Notes: generated by a model not told the origin, from the letters alone. DNA of 54,523 bases from Treponema sp. (GCA_024687165.1 JAILEY010000026.1:1-54523), one strand, 5' to 3'. Numbered from the stretch's first letter, positions 1 to 7,679 are shown. Numbers and translations are program-made.

Positions 1-1
1 G

Positions 2-817
2 AAAATAAATATTTGTGATGAATCTATACAAGATAAAACTGATAAAATTAATGAATATGAAGAAGAAATTGAGAATCTATCAGATTTAATAAAAAATTGT
101 GAAGATACATCGGAATTAGAGTATAGATTGCAGCATTATAAGGATGAAAAGAAAACTTCTGAAGCAGATCGTTTTAAATGTATACAATTAATTGAAAAGA
201 TGCAGTCTTCAAAAAATGAATCTGTAAAAAAACGTGAAATTTTGCTTGCATCAAATAAAGAAGGTTTACAAGTATTGAAGTGGAAAAAAACTGCTCAAAT
301 GTTATTATCTGACTTTGAAAAGAATTTAAGGGAAGATGAATTACAAAAACGAAATAAATTAATTTCTGCTGTAAAAAAATCTTTTGAAAGAATTTATGGA
401 ACAACATTTACTATTGATATTGATGAAAATTATCATATAAAAACAAGCACTAATCTTGAAACATCAACAGGGCAAGGAATGAGTGTAATATATGCTTTTT
501 TGGCTGGTTTATTGTATGTAATTAAAACTGATGAAAAAAGAAAACTTATATCAGAGAATATTGATGAAGTGACTGAATCAGAAGAATTAGAGTCATATCC
601 TCTTGTTTTGGATGCTCCATTTTCAGCTCTCGATAAAAAACGTATATCTTCCATTTGTGCTGTTTTGCCAAAAGTATCTGAACAGATTATTATTTTTATT
701 AAAGATACTGATGGATTAGAAGTTAAAAAGGAAATGGGGGAGAAAATAGGAGCTTGTTATAAATTAATTAAAGTCGATGGAAAAGATGATTACACAACAA
801 TTGAGGAGGAAAGATAA
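2..817 (+). CDS. C-terminal part of an SMC/Rad50-like AAA ATPase (5' end outside window)
   Basis: The frame is open to the left edge, so this is the 3' part of a longer gene; the TTG at 128 is only an internal codon. The first ~110 codons are rich in Glu, Lys and Asn in a coiled-coil pattern. Then come a signature-like segment (STGQGMSVIYAFLAG) and a Walker B/D-loop segment (YPLVLDAPFSALD), the order found in Rad50/SMC/DndD-type ATPases. The last codons overlap the start of the next gene (TAATG), so the two are translationally coupled. The DNA is visibly more AT-rich than the housekeeping genes to the right. ATPases of this type with a small coupled partner are common in defence islands, but the missing N-terminal half prevents assignment to a system. 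Confidence 0.75.
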   Translation, partial: KINICDESIQDKTDKINEYEEEIENLSDLIKNCEDTSELEYRLQHYKDEKKTSEADRFKCIQLIEKMQSSKNESVKKREILLASNKEGLQVLKWKKTAQMLLSDFEKNLREDELQKRNKLISAVKKSFERIYGTTFTIDIDENYHIKTSTNLETSTGQGMSVIYAFLAGLLYVIKTDEKRKLISENIDEVTESEELESYPLVLDAPFSALDKKRISSICAVLPKVSEQIIIFIKDTDGLEVKKEMGEKIGACYKLIKVDGKDDYTTIEEER

Positions 818-1329
818 TGGCTTTATTTAATCAATTATATCAATTTAGAGGTAAACATGCTGAAATGGTAAGAAAGATAGTAAACAAATTGGGAGGAAAT
901 TCTGTTTGTAGAAATATTGATATTTTTTTTATAAGTGTTGTACTTGGTCTTAGTAATAATAAGAGATCTGACATAGATACAAATACTTCTATAGAGCCTG
1001 CAAAAATTGATCCAGAACAAATGGTAAGATTTAATGATCAAATTGAGTACTTTTATAGATTAGTTATGTTATCAGATAAAAAATATTGTCTCGATGCAAA
1101 AGAAAGAGGTGATAAGGCATTTAGATATAATCCTGAATCAGATGAATGTAAAAAAGATGAAATTCATTTTACAAGAGTTTTACTAGGTGGACTGGAAGTA
1201 TTCTATGAATATATTATTGATAAAACTCTTTATGAAGAAGATATATTTAATAATATAAAAGAGTTTATAGAAAATTATGCTTCAACAACTACTGATATTT
1301 CAGAAGATGACTTAAGACAAATAATATAA
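817..1329 (+). CDS. Small partner protein of the SMC-like ATPase, function unknown
   Basis: This 170-aa protein starts at an ATG overlapping the upstream stop and is preceded by a strong GAGGAGG ribosome-binding site. There is no signal peptide or membrane segment. It looks all-helical, with a conserved-looking motif near residues 128-138 (LLGGLEVFYEY) and a charged segment around KERGDKAFRYN. I do not recognise the family with certainty. Coupling to the ATPase and the shared AT-rich composition suggest that the two work together, perhaps in an anti-phage or DNA-modification system that continues left of the window. It is not a DndE look-alike in size or motif. Confidence 0.7.
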   Translation: MALFNQLYQFRGKHAEMVRKIVNKLGGNSVCRNIDIFFISVVLGLSNNKRSDIDTNTSIEPAKIDPEQMVRFNDQIEYFYRLVMLSDKKYCLDAKERGDKAFRYNPESDECKKDEIHFTRVLLGGLEVFYEYIIDKTLYEEDIFNNIKEFIENYASTTTDISEDDLRQII

Positions 1330-1338
1330 AAAAAAATA

Positions 1339-1401
1339 AAACTACTAATCGTAATCGACATGCAGAATGATTTTATAGACGGTGCCATGATAAAAAGATG
1401 A
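1339..1401 (+). pseudogene. N-terminal fragment of a nicotinamidase/isochorismatase-family gene
   Basis: The frame reads KLLIVIDMQNDFIDGAM followed by IKR and a stop. The pattern LIVIDMQNDFIDG is the hallmark start of cysteine-hydrolase nicotinamidases, with the catalytic Asp in DMQNDF. Only about 20 residues survive. A matching C-terminal fragment lies at 3142-3306, on the other side of hipBA, so the two are probably remnants of one gene. Confidence 0.75.
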
Positions 1402-1501
1402 TTTCAGCAGAATTAGACAATTGTCTTGCTGACTAAAACTCAATGGTTGCCTGGGTAACGGGCAGCTTTTTTTTGTCTTAGAATTATAACTTAATAATCA
1501 A

Positions 1502-1530
1502 TTGACACCGCCGTTCGCCTATATTATAGT
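1502..1530 (+). promoter_or_regulatory. Promoter of hipBA
   Basis: TTGACA (1502-1507), a 17-bp spacer and TATAGT (1525-1530) give a near-consensus housekeeping promoter. The first of three phased repeat boxes fills the spacer, so a bound protein there would block RNA polymerase, as expected for an autoregulated antitoxin operon. Confidence 0.7.
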
Positions 1531-1601
1531 TAAAATTAATAAAAAGAGCCGAACGACTATATTTATTTACAAAAAGTATCTTTTAGCCGTTTGCCTATAT
1601 T
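1510..1601 (+). promoter_or_regulatory. Three phased operator-like repeats upstream of hipBA
   Basis: Boxes of consensus GCCGWWYGMCTATATT start at 1510, 1548 and 1586, each exactly 38 bp apart. The first overlaps the promoter spacer and the last lies just before the hipB ribosome-binding site. The likely ligand is the HipB-like repressor encoded directly downstream. This is an inference from position and periodicity. Confidence 0.6.
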
Positions 1602-1616
1602 TTGAGAGGCTTATTT

Positions 1617-1829
1617 ATGCAGGTAAATGATTCTGTTTCTTTAGGACAGACAATTCGAAATCGCCGTAAGGAATTATCATACACTCAGAAATATATTTCA
1701 GAGATAACAGGCTTTAGCATGAGTTTTCTTTCTGACCTTGAAAACGGAAAAGCAACTTGCGAAATTGGAAAAACTCTGCATCTTATGAATCTTTTGGGGC
1801 TAAACATAAACGTAGAGGTGAGGGAATAA
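1617..1829 (+). CDS. hipB: HipB-like XRE-family antitoxin/repressor
   Basis: This is a 70-aa helix-turn-helix protein. The XRE fold is visible from residue 9 (LGQTIRNRRKELSYTQKYIS) through the recognition helix (FSMSFLSDLENGKA). The start at ATG 1617 is preferred over the TTG at 1602 because GAGAGG (1604-1609) sits 7 bp upstream of it. The stop codon abuts the hipA ATG, the usual antitoxin-toxin arrangement. In HipBA systems HipB neutralises the kinase and represses the operon; the three boxes at 1510-1601 are plausible operators. Confidence 0.85.
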   Translation: MQVNDSVSLGQTIRNRRKELSYTQKYISEITGFSMSFLSDLENGKATCEIGKTLHLMNLLGLNINVEVRE

Positions 1830-3113
1830 ATGAGCGGATTAAATCTTAAAGTACAGATAGAAATAGATGGTCAGTTTGTTCAGACTGGGCACATCACTGG
1901 CAGCAGTTTTCAGGATGCTGTTTTTGCATATGATGAGTCGTATATTGCTTCAACAGCAGCCCGATCAATTTCCTTAAGTCTTCCCCTTTCAAAAAAAGAC
2001 TTTGATGCAGAGTCAACCAAAACTTTTTTTGATGGACTCTTGCCAGAAGGCTTTACCCGTCAGTGTGTTGCAGACAGTATTCATGCTTCGTCCGATGATT
2101 ATATCTCTATTCTCCGGGAACTTGGAAGTGAATGTCTTGGAGCGATTCAGATTATTGATGAAGACAAACCAGTTATTAAAGCAGGTTATACACCTCTGAC
2201 TATTGAAGAAATCAAGGCGCTTGCTAAAGAAGGTGCAAGCAAATCAGCTGAAATAGTTGTTAAAAGCAATCTTTCCTTAACTGGAGCTTCTGGAAAAGTC
2301 GGATTGTATTATGACGAGTCTTCTGGTAAATGGTATAAACCTCAAGGGGCTGCTCCAAGTACTCATATTGTAAAACAAAGTCATGTCCGTTACAAAAATA
2401 TCGTATTAAATGAACAGCTTTGTCTGCTTACAGCGCAAAAATTAGGAATAGAAATCCCGGAAAGCTTTATTCTTCAGGCACAGAAAGGGAAGGTTAATGA
2501 TGAAGATGTTCTGTTTGCCACAAGACGATTTGATCGAAATTTTGACGATGGTTCACGTATAATCGACGGGTTAAAAACTCCATATCGTCTGCATCAGGAA
2601 GATTTTGCTCAGGCATTAGGCATTAAATCTGTTGATAAATACGAAAAAACAGGGCAGGGCTACTTGAAAAAAATGTTTGACCTTTTGCAGAAGCATTCAT
2701 CAAATCCAATTGAAGATTCTCTCAAACTCTGGAAACGTGCCGTTTTTAATTGCATAATTGGCAATACTGACAATCATATAAAAAACAGTTCTATTATTTA
2801 CAGCAAAGATTTATCATCTATACGTCTTGCGCCATTCTATGATGTTGTATGTACAAAAATTTACGAAAGCAGCACTGATGAAATGTCAGTGAGCATAAAC
2901 GGCAAGCTGAATATAAATCAGATTACAAGGGAAGATTTAGAACAGGAAGCAAAAACTTGCGGCCTTGGTTCTAAAATTGCGATGAAGATTTATGATGAAG
3001 TTCACGACGGTATTCAAAAGACTCTTTTAGGTTCTGCAGACGAATTATCACGGGCAGGATTTACAGAAGCGCAGTCTATGGCAGAAAAGATACTGGGAAA
3101 GATTTTGAGATAA
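1830..3113 (+). CDS. hipA: HipA-like Ser/Thr kinase toxin
   Basis: This 427-aa protein has the HipA layout. An N-terminal domain with DGLLPEG (about residues 68-74) is followed by a Gly-rich nucleotide loop LTGASGKVGLYY (about 149-160), the catalytic segment GNTDNHIKNSS (about 311-321, Asp in TDNH) and LAPFYDVV with the metal-binding Asp (about 332-339). All expected catalytic residues are present, so the toxin appears intact. It starts immediately after hipB. Characterised HipA proteins phosphorylate aminoacyl-tRNA synthetases such as GltX and cause growth arrest; the target here is not known. The module sits between fragments of a nicotinamidase-like gene. Confidence 0.9.
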   Translation: MSGLNLKVQIEIDGQFVQTGHITGSSFQDAVFAYDESYIASTAARSISLSLPLSKKDFDAESTKTFFDGLLPEGFTRQCVADSIHASSDDYISILRELGSECLGAIQIIDEDKPVIKAGYTPLTIEEIKALAKEGASKSAEIVVKSNLSLTGASGKVGLYYDESSGKWYKPQGAAPSTHIVKQSHVRYKNIVLNEQLCLLTAQKLGIEIPESFILQAQKGKVNDEDVLFATRRFDRNFDDGSRIIDGLKTPYRLHQEDFAQALGIKSVDKYEKTGQGYLKKMFDLLQKHSSNPIEDSLKLWKRAVFNCIIGNTDNHIKNSSIIYSKDLSSIRLAPFYDVVCTKIYESSTDEMSVSINGKLNINQITREDLEQEAKTCGLGSKIAMKIYDEVHDGIQKTLLGSADELSRAGFTEAQSMAEKILGKILR

Positions 3114-3141
3114 TTATTTAATAGAAAAGATAAAAGTATAA

Positions 3142-3306
3142 TTTATAAACATTTGTGTTATCAGTAATGCATTCATTCTTAAAGCAAAACTTCCGGACGT
3201 AAAACTTACAGTTGATGCAAGCTGTTGTGCCTGTGTAACTCTGGAAAGTCATAAGACCGCACTTGCTGCCATGAAACTTTGCCAGATTAATGTGATTAAC
3301 GAGTAA
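3142..3306 (+). pseudogene. C-terminal fragment of a nicotinamidase/isochorismatase-family gene
   Basis: An in-frame stop lies just upstream and there is no start codon. The frame reads NICVISNAFILKAKLPD, then a VDASCCACVTLESHKTAL segment and a natural stop at 3304-3306. This is the C-terminal third of the same cysteine-hydrolase family as the 1339-1401 fragment; the catalytic Cys lies in the CC pair. About 110 middle residues are absent and the hipBA module lies in their place. Confidence 0.8.
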
Positions 3307-3315
3307 GGAAAATCT

Positions 3316-4431
3316 CTAAACTGAATTCACATTCAGTATTTTTTCTTCAGTCTGTTTAAGAAAATAATCTTTTACTTTGTTGCGGGTGTCTTCAAGGCTT
3401 TTGTAGTTTAAGATTTCTGTTGCAAAATAGTGGCCGAATTTAAATTGCTGGCAGTAGTAGGAAAAAAATCTTTGAATGCGTGTTCTGTAAAATTCTTTCG
3501 GCTGATATTTTTCTACATCATCAATAAAATCAAGTGCAAGCTGTTCCCGGTCTACGCTGAAACTTTTTCCGTTTAGTTCTGCAAAAATCCATGGACGCAC
3601 TGCAAGTTCGCGGGCAATCATTATACTGTCTGCATCCGGGGCTTTTGAAAGAGCATAGTCTAAGGTCGTCTGATTTGTAATTGCTCCGTTAAGACCGATT
3701 TTAATTTTTCCTTTATAGCGTTCGCAGAGTTTTTGAACGTATTCATATTTTGGAGTGAGTCTGTATTTTTCTTTCATTGTCCGCGGGTGAAGTGTTATAA
3801 GCTGCACTCCGTTTTCAACAAGCATGTCTGTGAATGCAAAAAATTTTTCTTCATTGAATCCTGCAGGCTGATTTTTGTCTTCTTCTCCAAGTCGGCATTT
3901 TACGCTAAGCCTCATGTGTTCTGGAAGAACGCTTTTTACTGATTTTATAAGGTTTTTTGTCTCTTCAAGCGGCTTGAGCATCCACGCAATTCCGGCGCCT
4001 GTTTTATAAATTTGAGGTGCACTGCATCCCATGTTCAAGTCAATTCCGATTCCGCCAAGTGGTGTAATTATTTCTGTGGCTTTTGAAAAATTTTTACTGT
4101 CGCATCCTGTCAGCTGCCATACTATTTTTTGAGGACACGGCCCGTTCAAAAGATAAAATTTTTCAAAGGGGCCCATGTTTACAAGAGAAGATGCATTTAT
4201 CATTTCTGTGAAATATTCACTGCAACCGCCGAACTTTTCTACACAACGGCGAAATGCTTCGTGTGAAAGTGTTGCCATGGGAGCAGCTGAAAAATTGCGT
4301 CCATGCAATTTTTCAGCATTGAGTTTTGCTTCGCAAAACTCAACGGTGGCATGCGAGTAATTTTCAGGCCCGGCGTCCTTGCCGGGTGCTTCCTTTATAT
4401 TGAGTTTTGCTTCAGGGTTACTCATTATCAA
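3316..4431 (-). CDS. tRNA-dihydrouridine synthase (Dus family)
   Basis: Dus enzymes reduce uridine in tRNA D-loops using FMN and NADPH. The FMN-binding start AAPMATLSHEA is at about residues 49-59, the catalytic Cys is Cys136 in DLNMGCSAP, and LHPRT and an IMIAREL phosphate-binding segment follow. The protein is 371 aa, and about 45 residues precede the usual Dus N-terminus. That extension is encoded by palindromic DNA (4286-4386), so either the palindromes are translated or the true start is further in. The gene is last in a minus-strand operon (mrp, C_GCAxxG protein, dus) and its annotated start overlaps the upstream gene by 14 bp. Confidence 0.88.
   Translation of the reverse strand: MIMSNPEAKLNIKEAPGKDAGPENYSHATVEFCEAKLNAEKLHGRNFSAAPMATLSHEAFRRCVEKFGGCSEYFTEMINASSLVNMGPFEKFYLLNGPCPQKIVWQLTGCDSKNFSKATEIITPLGGIGIDLNMGCSAPQIYKTGAGIAWMLKPLEETKNLIKSVKSVLPEHMRLSVKCRLGEEDKNQPAGFNEEKFFAFTDMLVENGVQLITLHPRTMKEKYRLTPKYEYVQKLCERYKGKIKIGLNGAITNQTTLDYALSKAPDADSIMIARELAVRPWIFAELNGKSFSVDREQLALDFIDDVEKYQPKEFYRTRIQRFFSYYCQQFKFGHYFATEILNYKSLEDTRNKVKDYFLKQTEEKILNVNSV
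4286..4386. repeat. Three palindromes within the 5' coding part of dus
   Basis: The stretch holds three hairpins in tandem. Perfect 13-bp arms GCTGAAAAATTGC/GCAATTTTTCAGC (4286-4317) have a 6-nt loop. Arms TTGAGTTTTGC/GCAAAACTCAA (4319-4343) enclose a TTC loop. Arms CCCGGC/GCCGGG (4369-4386) follow. The word TTGAGTTTTGCTTC recurs at 4400-4413. In the dus frame this encodes the extra N-terminal residues, including two EAKLN repeats. It resembles palindromic elements inserted into genes, as known from Rickettsia. Confidence 0.8.
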
Positions 4432-4927
4432 GGCCTTTTAGAAATTCTGCAAAAATTGCGGCACTGTCTCCGCATAATTTTGGACACGGGCGCTTTTTGT
4501 AGTACTCTTCTGTTCGTTCGTCGCTCACTGAGCCTTCTTTGTTTATGACTGCATCTTCTGTGAGAAAGCTTTTGTTTGTTCCCATCGGTACAAGACCAAG
4601 AAGTTCTTTGCAGATGTATGAGCCGTGCTGAGCTTTAAAAGTTGCAGCAAGCATCTGTCCCAGTCTGTAAAGTTCATCTTTTGCAGCTTTATCTTTTGGA
4701 TCTGTTGAACCTTTTAAAAATCCAAGGAGCATCATCATTCCGCTTACAGTTCCGCACATTTCCCTGAGACGACATGTTCCCCCGCCGAAGCTTTGAGCCA
4801 TTTTCATTGCAACTTCTTTTGGAATATTGAGTTCATCGCAAAAAACAAGCATTACGCTCTGGGCGCAGTTGTATCCGCTTAAAAAATTTTCTTCAGCTCT
4901 TTTTCTGGCCTCATCTGCACTAATCAT
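4418..4927 (-). CDS. C_GCAxxG_C_C family redox-type protein
   Basis: This 169-aa protein has the Cys signature of the C_GCAxxG_C_C family (PF09719 type): GYNCAQSVM near residue 18, SFGGGTCRLREMCGTVSG at about 46-63, and Cys residues at ICKEL and PCPKLC near the C-terminus. The function of the family is not established; the Cys pattern suggests metal or redox chemistry. It lies 10 bp downstream of mrp and overlaps dus, so all three are probably co-transcribed. There is no signal peptide, so it is likely cytoplasmic. Confidence 0.85.
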   Translation of the reverse strand: MISADEARKRAEENFLSGYNCAQSVMLVFCDELNIPKEVAMKMAQSFGGGTCRLREMCGTVSGMMMLLGFLKGSTDPKDKAAKDELYRLGQMLAATFKAQHGSYICKELLGLVPMGTNKSFLTEDAVINKEGSVSDERTEEYYKKRPCPKLCGDSAAIFAEFLKGLDNE

Positions 4928-4937
4928 TTTTATCTCT

Positions 4938-5777
4938 TTAGACAGCGAGAACTTTTTCTACAGCTTCTTTCAGCTCAGCGATCTCAAGTTCTTCTATATT
5001 TCCTGCATCAACTGCTGCTGAAGTATTCTGTTCCATCGGCAATCTTGCTAAAAGCGGAATGTTGAATTCTTTGCAGGTTTCTTCAATATGACTTTCTCCA
5101 AAGATTTTGATTTCTTTGCTGCAGTCAGGACATTTTACGTAGCTCATGTTTTCAATGATTCCGAGCACAGGAATATTCATCATGTTTGCCATGTTTACTG
5201 CTTTTTCTACTATTGTTTTTACGAGCTGCTGAGGAGTTGAAACGATTATGATTCCGTCTACAGGCATGCTTTGGAAAACTGTAAGAGGAACATCTCCGGT
5301 TCCAGGAGGGCAGTCAACGAACATAAAATCAACATCTTCCCACATAACGTCTGTCCAGAACTGTTTAACAGCTCCACCGATAACAGGGCCTCTCCAGATT
5401 ACAGGAGAATTTTCTTCAGGAAGCAGAAAGTTCATGCTCATCATCTGGATTCCGCTTTTTGATTTTACTGAAAGAAGATATCCGCCTTCACTTCCATCTT
5501 CGTTTTTTTCACTCATGCTTTCAGCTTTAATTTTGTTAAGACCGAAGCTTTTTGGAATACTTGGACCTGTAATGTCTGCGTCAAGAATTGCAGCACGTTT
5601 TCCGCTTTTTTGAACTGCACAAGCAAGTAAACTTGTTACAAGACTTTTTCCAACTCCGCCTTTACCGCTGACAACGCCGATAACTTTTTTTACGCTGGCA
5701 CCTTTTCTTAATGTTTCCTTCAACGGTTTTTTAGAGCAATTGCTTTCACAGCTACTGCAACTTCCACCACAAGCCAT
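4938..5777 (-). CDS. mrp: Mrp/ApbC/NBP35-family Fe-S carrier P-loop ATPase
   Basis: This 279-aa protein starts with a Cys-rich tail (CGGSCSSCESNC, residues 3-14) like NBP35-type proteins. The deviant Walker A GVVSGKGGVGKS is at about residues 34-45, with FVDCPPGTGD as switch/Walker B and YVKCPDC as the CxxC that bridges a [4Fe-4S] cluster in dimers. The expected role is Fe-S cluster carriage to apoproteins in the cytoplasm. An AGAGG ribosome-binding site precedes the ATG. It is first in the mrp-C_GCAxxG-dus operon, suggesting that the small Cys protein is linked to Fe-S or redox chemistry. Confidence 0.93.
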   Translation of the reverse strand: MACGGSCSSCESNCSKKPLKETLRKGASVKKVIGVVSGKGGVGKSLVTSLLACAVQKSGKRAAILDADITGPSIPKSFGLNKIKAESMSEKNEDGSEGGYLLSVKSKSGIQMMSMNFLLPEENSPVIWRGPVIGGAVKQFWTDVMWEDVDFMFVDCPPGTGDVPLTVFQSMPVDGIIIVSTPQQLVKTIVEKAVNMANMMNIPVLGIIENMSYVKCPDCSKEIKIFGESHIEETCKEFNIPLLARLPMEQNTSAAVDAGNIEELEIAELKEAVEKVLAV

Positions 5778-5851
5778 ATTAATACCTCTTCTGCTATGTA
5801 ATTACATTAAAAGATAATAAAAAGTAAACATTTAAGCAAGGAAATAAAAAA

Positions 5852-5997
5852 AATTGGCTCCCAGAAAAAAGCCTCAGAGATCAATTCTCAGCGGGAACCA
5901 ATCCCGAAAAAAGGCTGACGCCCTTCGGTCGTGCAGAATTTTTTTCGGTCTTGAACCCCGCTTACATTGATTTCTGAGGCTTTTCTTAAAATTCATT
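5852..5997. repeat. Long-hairpin element B
   Basis: The element opens with AAATTGGCTCCCAG, identical to one end of the dispersed element A. A large imperfect hairpin follows: AAAAGCCTCAGAGATCAAT (5867-5885) pairs with ATTGATTTCTGAGGCTTTT (5966-5984) with one wobble. Inside are GCGGG/CCCGC (5891-5895, 5957-5961) and CCGAAAAAA/TTTTTTCGG (5904-5912, 5940-5948). The right half has a diverged relative at 8434-8490. It fills much of the 490-bp gap between the divergent mrp and rluA-like genes. Confidence 0.7.
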
Positions 5998-6056
5998 ATT
6001 TATGTGGCAGCGGGAAGAAAAGATTTGTTATGTTCATTTTAATGTTGTCTTGGTGT

Positions 6057-6213
6057 TGAAAAATTTGCGCGAAGGAGTATTGAGAGGACCGAAAATATTC
6101 TGTTTGTTGCAGTCGCGACAGCGACATAATAAATAGTTACTTTGCAACAAACAGCATATAGCGCTATATAGCGCGGTTTCGGGACTATCAAGACGACTGG
6201 GAGCAAATATTTC
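6057..6213 (+). repeat. Dispersed palindromic element A, copy 1
   Basis: This is a forward copy. Its outer arms are AAATTTGC/GCAAAT, a paired variant of the usual AAATTGGC/GCCAATTT. The inner stem CTGTTTGTTGC/GCAACAAACAG is perfect and encloses GTCGC-GACA-GCGAC. The third hairpin is the palindrome GCGCTATATAGCGC. The copy is nested in a further perfect 10-bp inverted repeat, TGTGGCAGCG (6003-6012) and CGCTGCCACA (6219-6228), giving a very large potential cruciform upstream of the rluA-like gene. Confidence 0.85.
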
Positions 6214-6228
6214 AGCATCGCTGCCACA

Positions 6229-6256
6229 TTGAATTTTTTCTGTAGTTTTATACAAT
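6229..6256 (+). promoter_or_regulatory. Promoter of the rluA-like gene
   Basis: TTGAAT (6229-6234), a 16-bp spacer and TACAAT (6251-6256). The ATG at 6268 lies 11 bp past the -10 box, so the mRNA would have a leader of only a few bases. This favours 6268 over the in-frame ATG at 6229, which overlaps the -35 box. Confidence 0.55.
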
Positions 6257-6267
6257 ATTTTCTCACG

Positions 6268-7608
6268 ATGTATCCGCCGTTTAATGAAGCAGACGCTTAC
6301 GAGTTTTGTCTTGATATTGCAAATGAAATTACTCTTGGAATGCGCAGAATTGAAAATATTACGCAGGTGAGTGAAGAGAGAAAAAATTCCGGCGTGATGA
6401 TTGGTGCTTTGATTGCATCAGATTCTGACGGCATAAAGAAAAAACTTTTTACACTTTCTGGAACAAGCAAAAAAATCGTTTCTGAAAAAATCAGTGCTGA
6501 TGAAATTTACGTTGAGCCGATAGTCTCTCCTGAAAAAATTGCAGAAGCCCTCCGCGAAAATGATGCAGAAATCCACAGACTCACTGATGAAATAAATTTC
6601 GGCTGTGAAAATTCCGCTCAGTTAAAGGCAGAACGCAAAGAGCTTACAACTCAGTCGCTTCAGAAAGTTTTTGATTTATACAGTTTTAATTGTATCGATG
6701 GAAATACGAGAAGTTTAAATTCAATCTGTAAAAAAAAGCTTAAGGGTAATCTTCCGCCGACGGGAACAGGTGAATGCTGCGAACCGAAGCTTCTCTCTTA
6801 TGCATTTAAAAATAAACTGACTCCCTTGAGCATGGCACAAATTTTTTACGGAGAAAAATCAGAATCAGTAGAAAAAAAACATCTTGAAAAATATCCGCCG
6901 TGTGATGAGCGTTGTGGAATCATTTTGCCGTACATGCTTGACTTAGAGATTTTGTACCGTGATGAGCATATCGTTGTCGTGAATAAACCTTCCGGGCTTT
7001 TGAGTGTTCCGGGTCGTGGTGAAGATAAACAGGATTGCGTTGTAAACAGAATTAAGCGCCTTTATCCTCAGTGCATTGAGCAGCCTTCTGTTCATAGACT
7101 TGATATGGAAACAAGCGGAATTCTTGTGCTTGCCTTTACGAAAGAAGCTCACAAAAATTTGAGCCGTCAGTTTGAAGAAGGTTTGATTGAAAAAGAATAT
7201 ATTGCGCTGCTTGATGGAATTACTGCAAAAAAAGGAATTGCTGAAAAAGGGGAGAGTGAATTGTATTTCCGCCTTGATGTTGATAACAGACCGCATCAGA
7301 TTTGGGATGAAGTTTATGGGAAAAAAGCAGTTACGAGGTGGCAGATTCTTGGAGTTGAAAATTATGAGTCCCCGGATGGATTGAGGAGGGCTGTTACTCG
7401 TGTAAAATTTCTTCCGCAGACTGGAAGAACTCATCAGCTGCGTCTTGCTTCAAGTGATTCTCACGGATTTGGAATTCCGATTGTGGGCGATACTCTTTAT
7501 GGTAAATGTCAGAAAGGTGAGCGTCTTATGCTTCATGCGTCGTATATAAAATTTGTGCATCCTGTTACCGGAAAAGAAATGGAATTTTCCCTTAATCCTG
7601 ATTTTTGA
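6268..7608 (+). CDS. RluA-family pseudouridine synthase with an extra N-terminal domain
   Basis: Translation from ATG 6268 gives 446 aa. The C-terminal half is an RluA-type catalytic domain: NKPSGLLSVPGRG, the catalytic motif HRLDMETSG (Asp at about residue 279), LPQTGRTHQLR and GDTLYG. The first ~210 residues are not S4-like. They contain a charged helical stretch and a Cys-rich segment (ICKKKLKGNLPPTGTGECC, then CDERCG). RluA proteins with a long N-terminal extension of this sort occur in Vibrio and others and modify rRNA or tRNA uridines; the target here cannot be read from sequence. The gene stands alone behind its own promoter, downstream of repeat elements. Confidence 0.88.
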   Translation: MYPPFNEADAYEFCLDIANEITLGMRRIENITQVSEERKNSGVMIGALIASDSDGIKKKLFTLSGTSKKIVSEKISADEIYVEPIVSPEKIAEALRENDAEIHRLTDEINFGCENSAQLKAERKELTTQSLQKVFDLYSFNCIDGNTRSLNSICKKKLKGNLPPTGTGECCEPKLLSYAFKNKLTPLSMAQIFYGEKSESVEKKHLEKYPPCDERCGIILPYMLDLEILYRDEHIVVVNKPSGLLSVPGRGEDKQDCVVNRIKRLYPQCIEQPSVHRLDMETSGILVLAFTKEAHKNLSRQFEEGLIEKEYIALLDGITAKKGIAEKGESELYFRLDVDNRPHQIWDEVYGKKAVTRWQILGVENYESPDGLRRAVTRVKFLPQTGRTHQLRLASSDSHGFGIPIVGDTLYGKCQKGERLMLHASYIKFVHPVTGKEMEFSLNPDF

Positions 7609-7627
7609 TTCCCAATTTAAAACAAAA

Positions 7628-7653
7628 AAAGCAGCTGATTGCTCAACTGCTTT
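7628..7653 (-). terminator. Rho-independent terminator for the 7680-8168 gene
   Basis: The arms AAAGCAG (7628-7634) and CTGCTTT (7647-7653) form a stem. On the minus strand it is followed by a run of seven T. It may also serve the convergent rluA-like gene, though the plus-strand T run is short. Confidence 0.75.
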
Positions 7654-7679
7654 CTATCAATTGATTAGAAAATCAATGA

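Noticed and set aside
5867..5984. Element B hairpin as a simple terminator
   Set aside because: It lies upstream of both flanking genes (divergent), so there is no gene for it to terminate.
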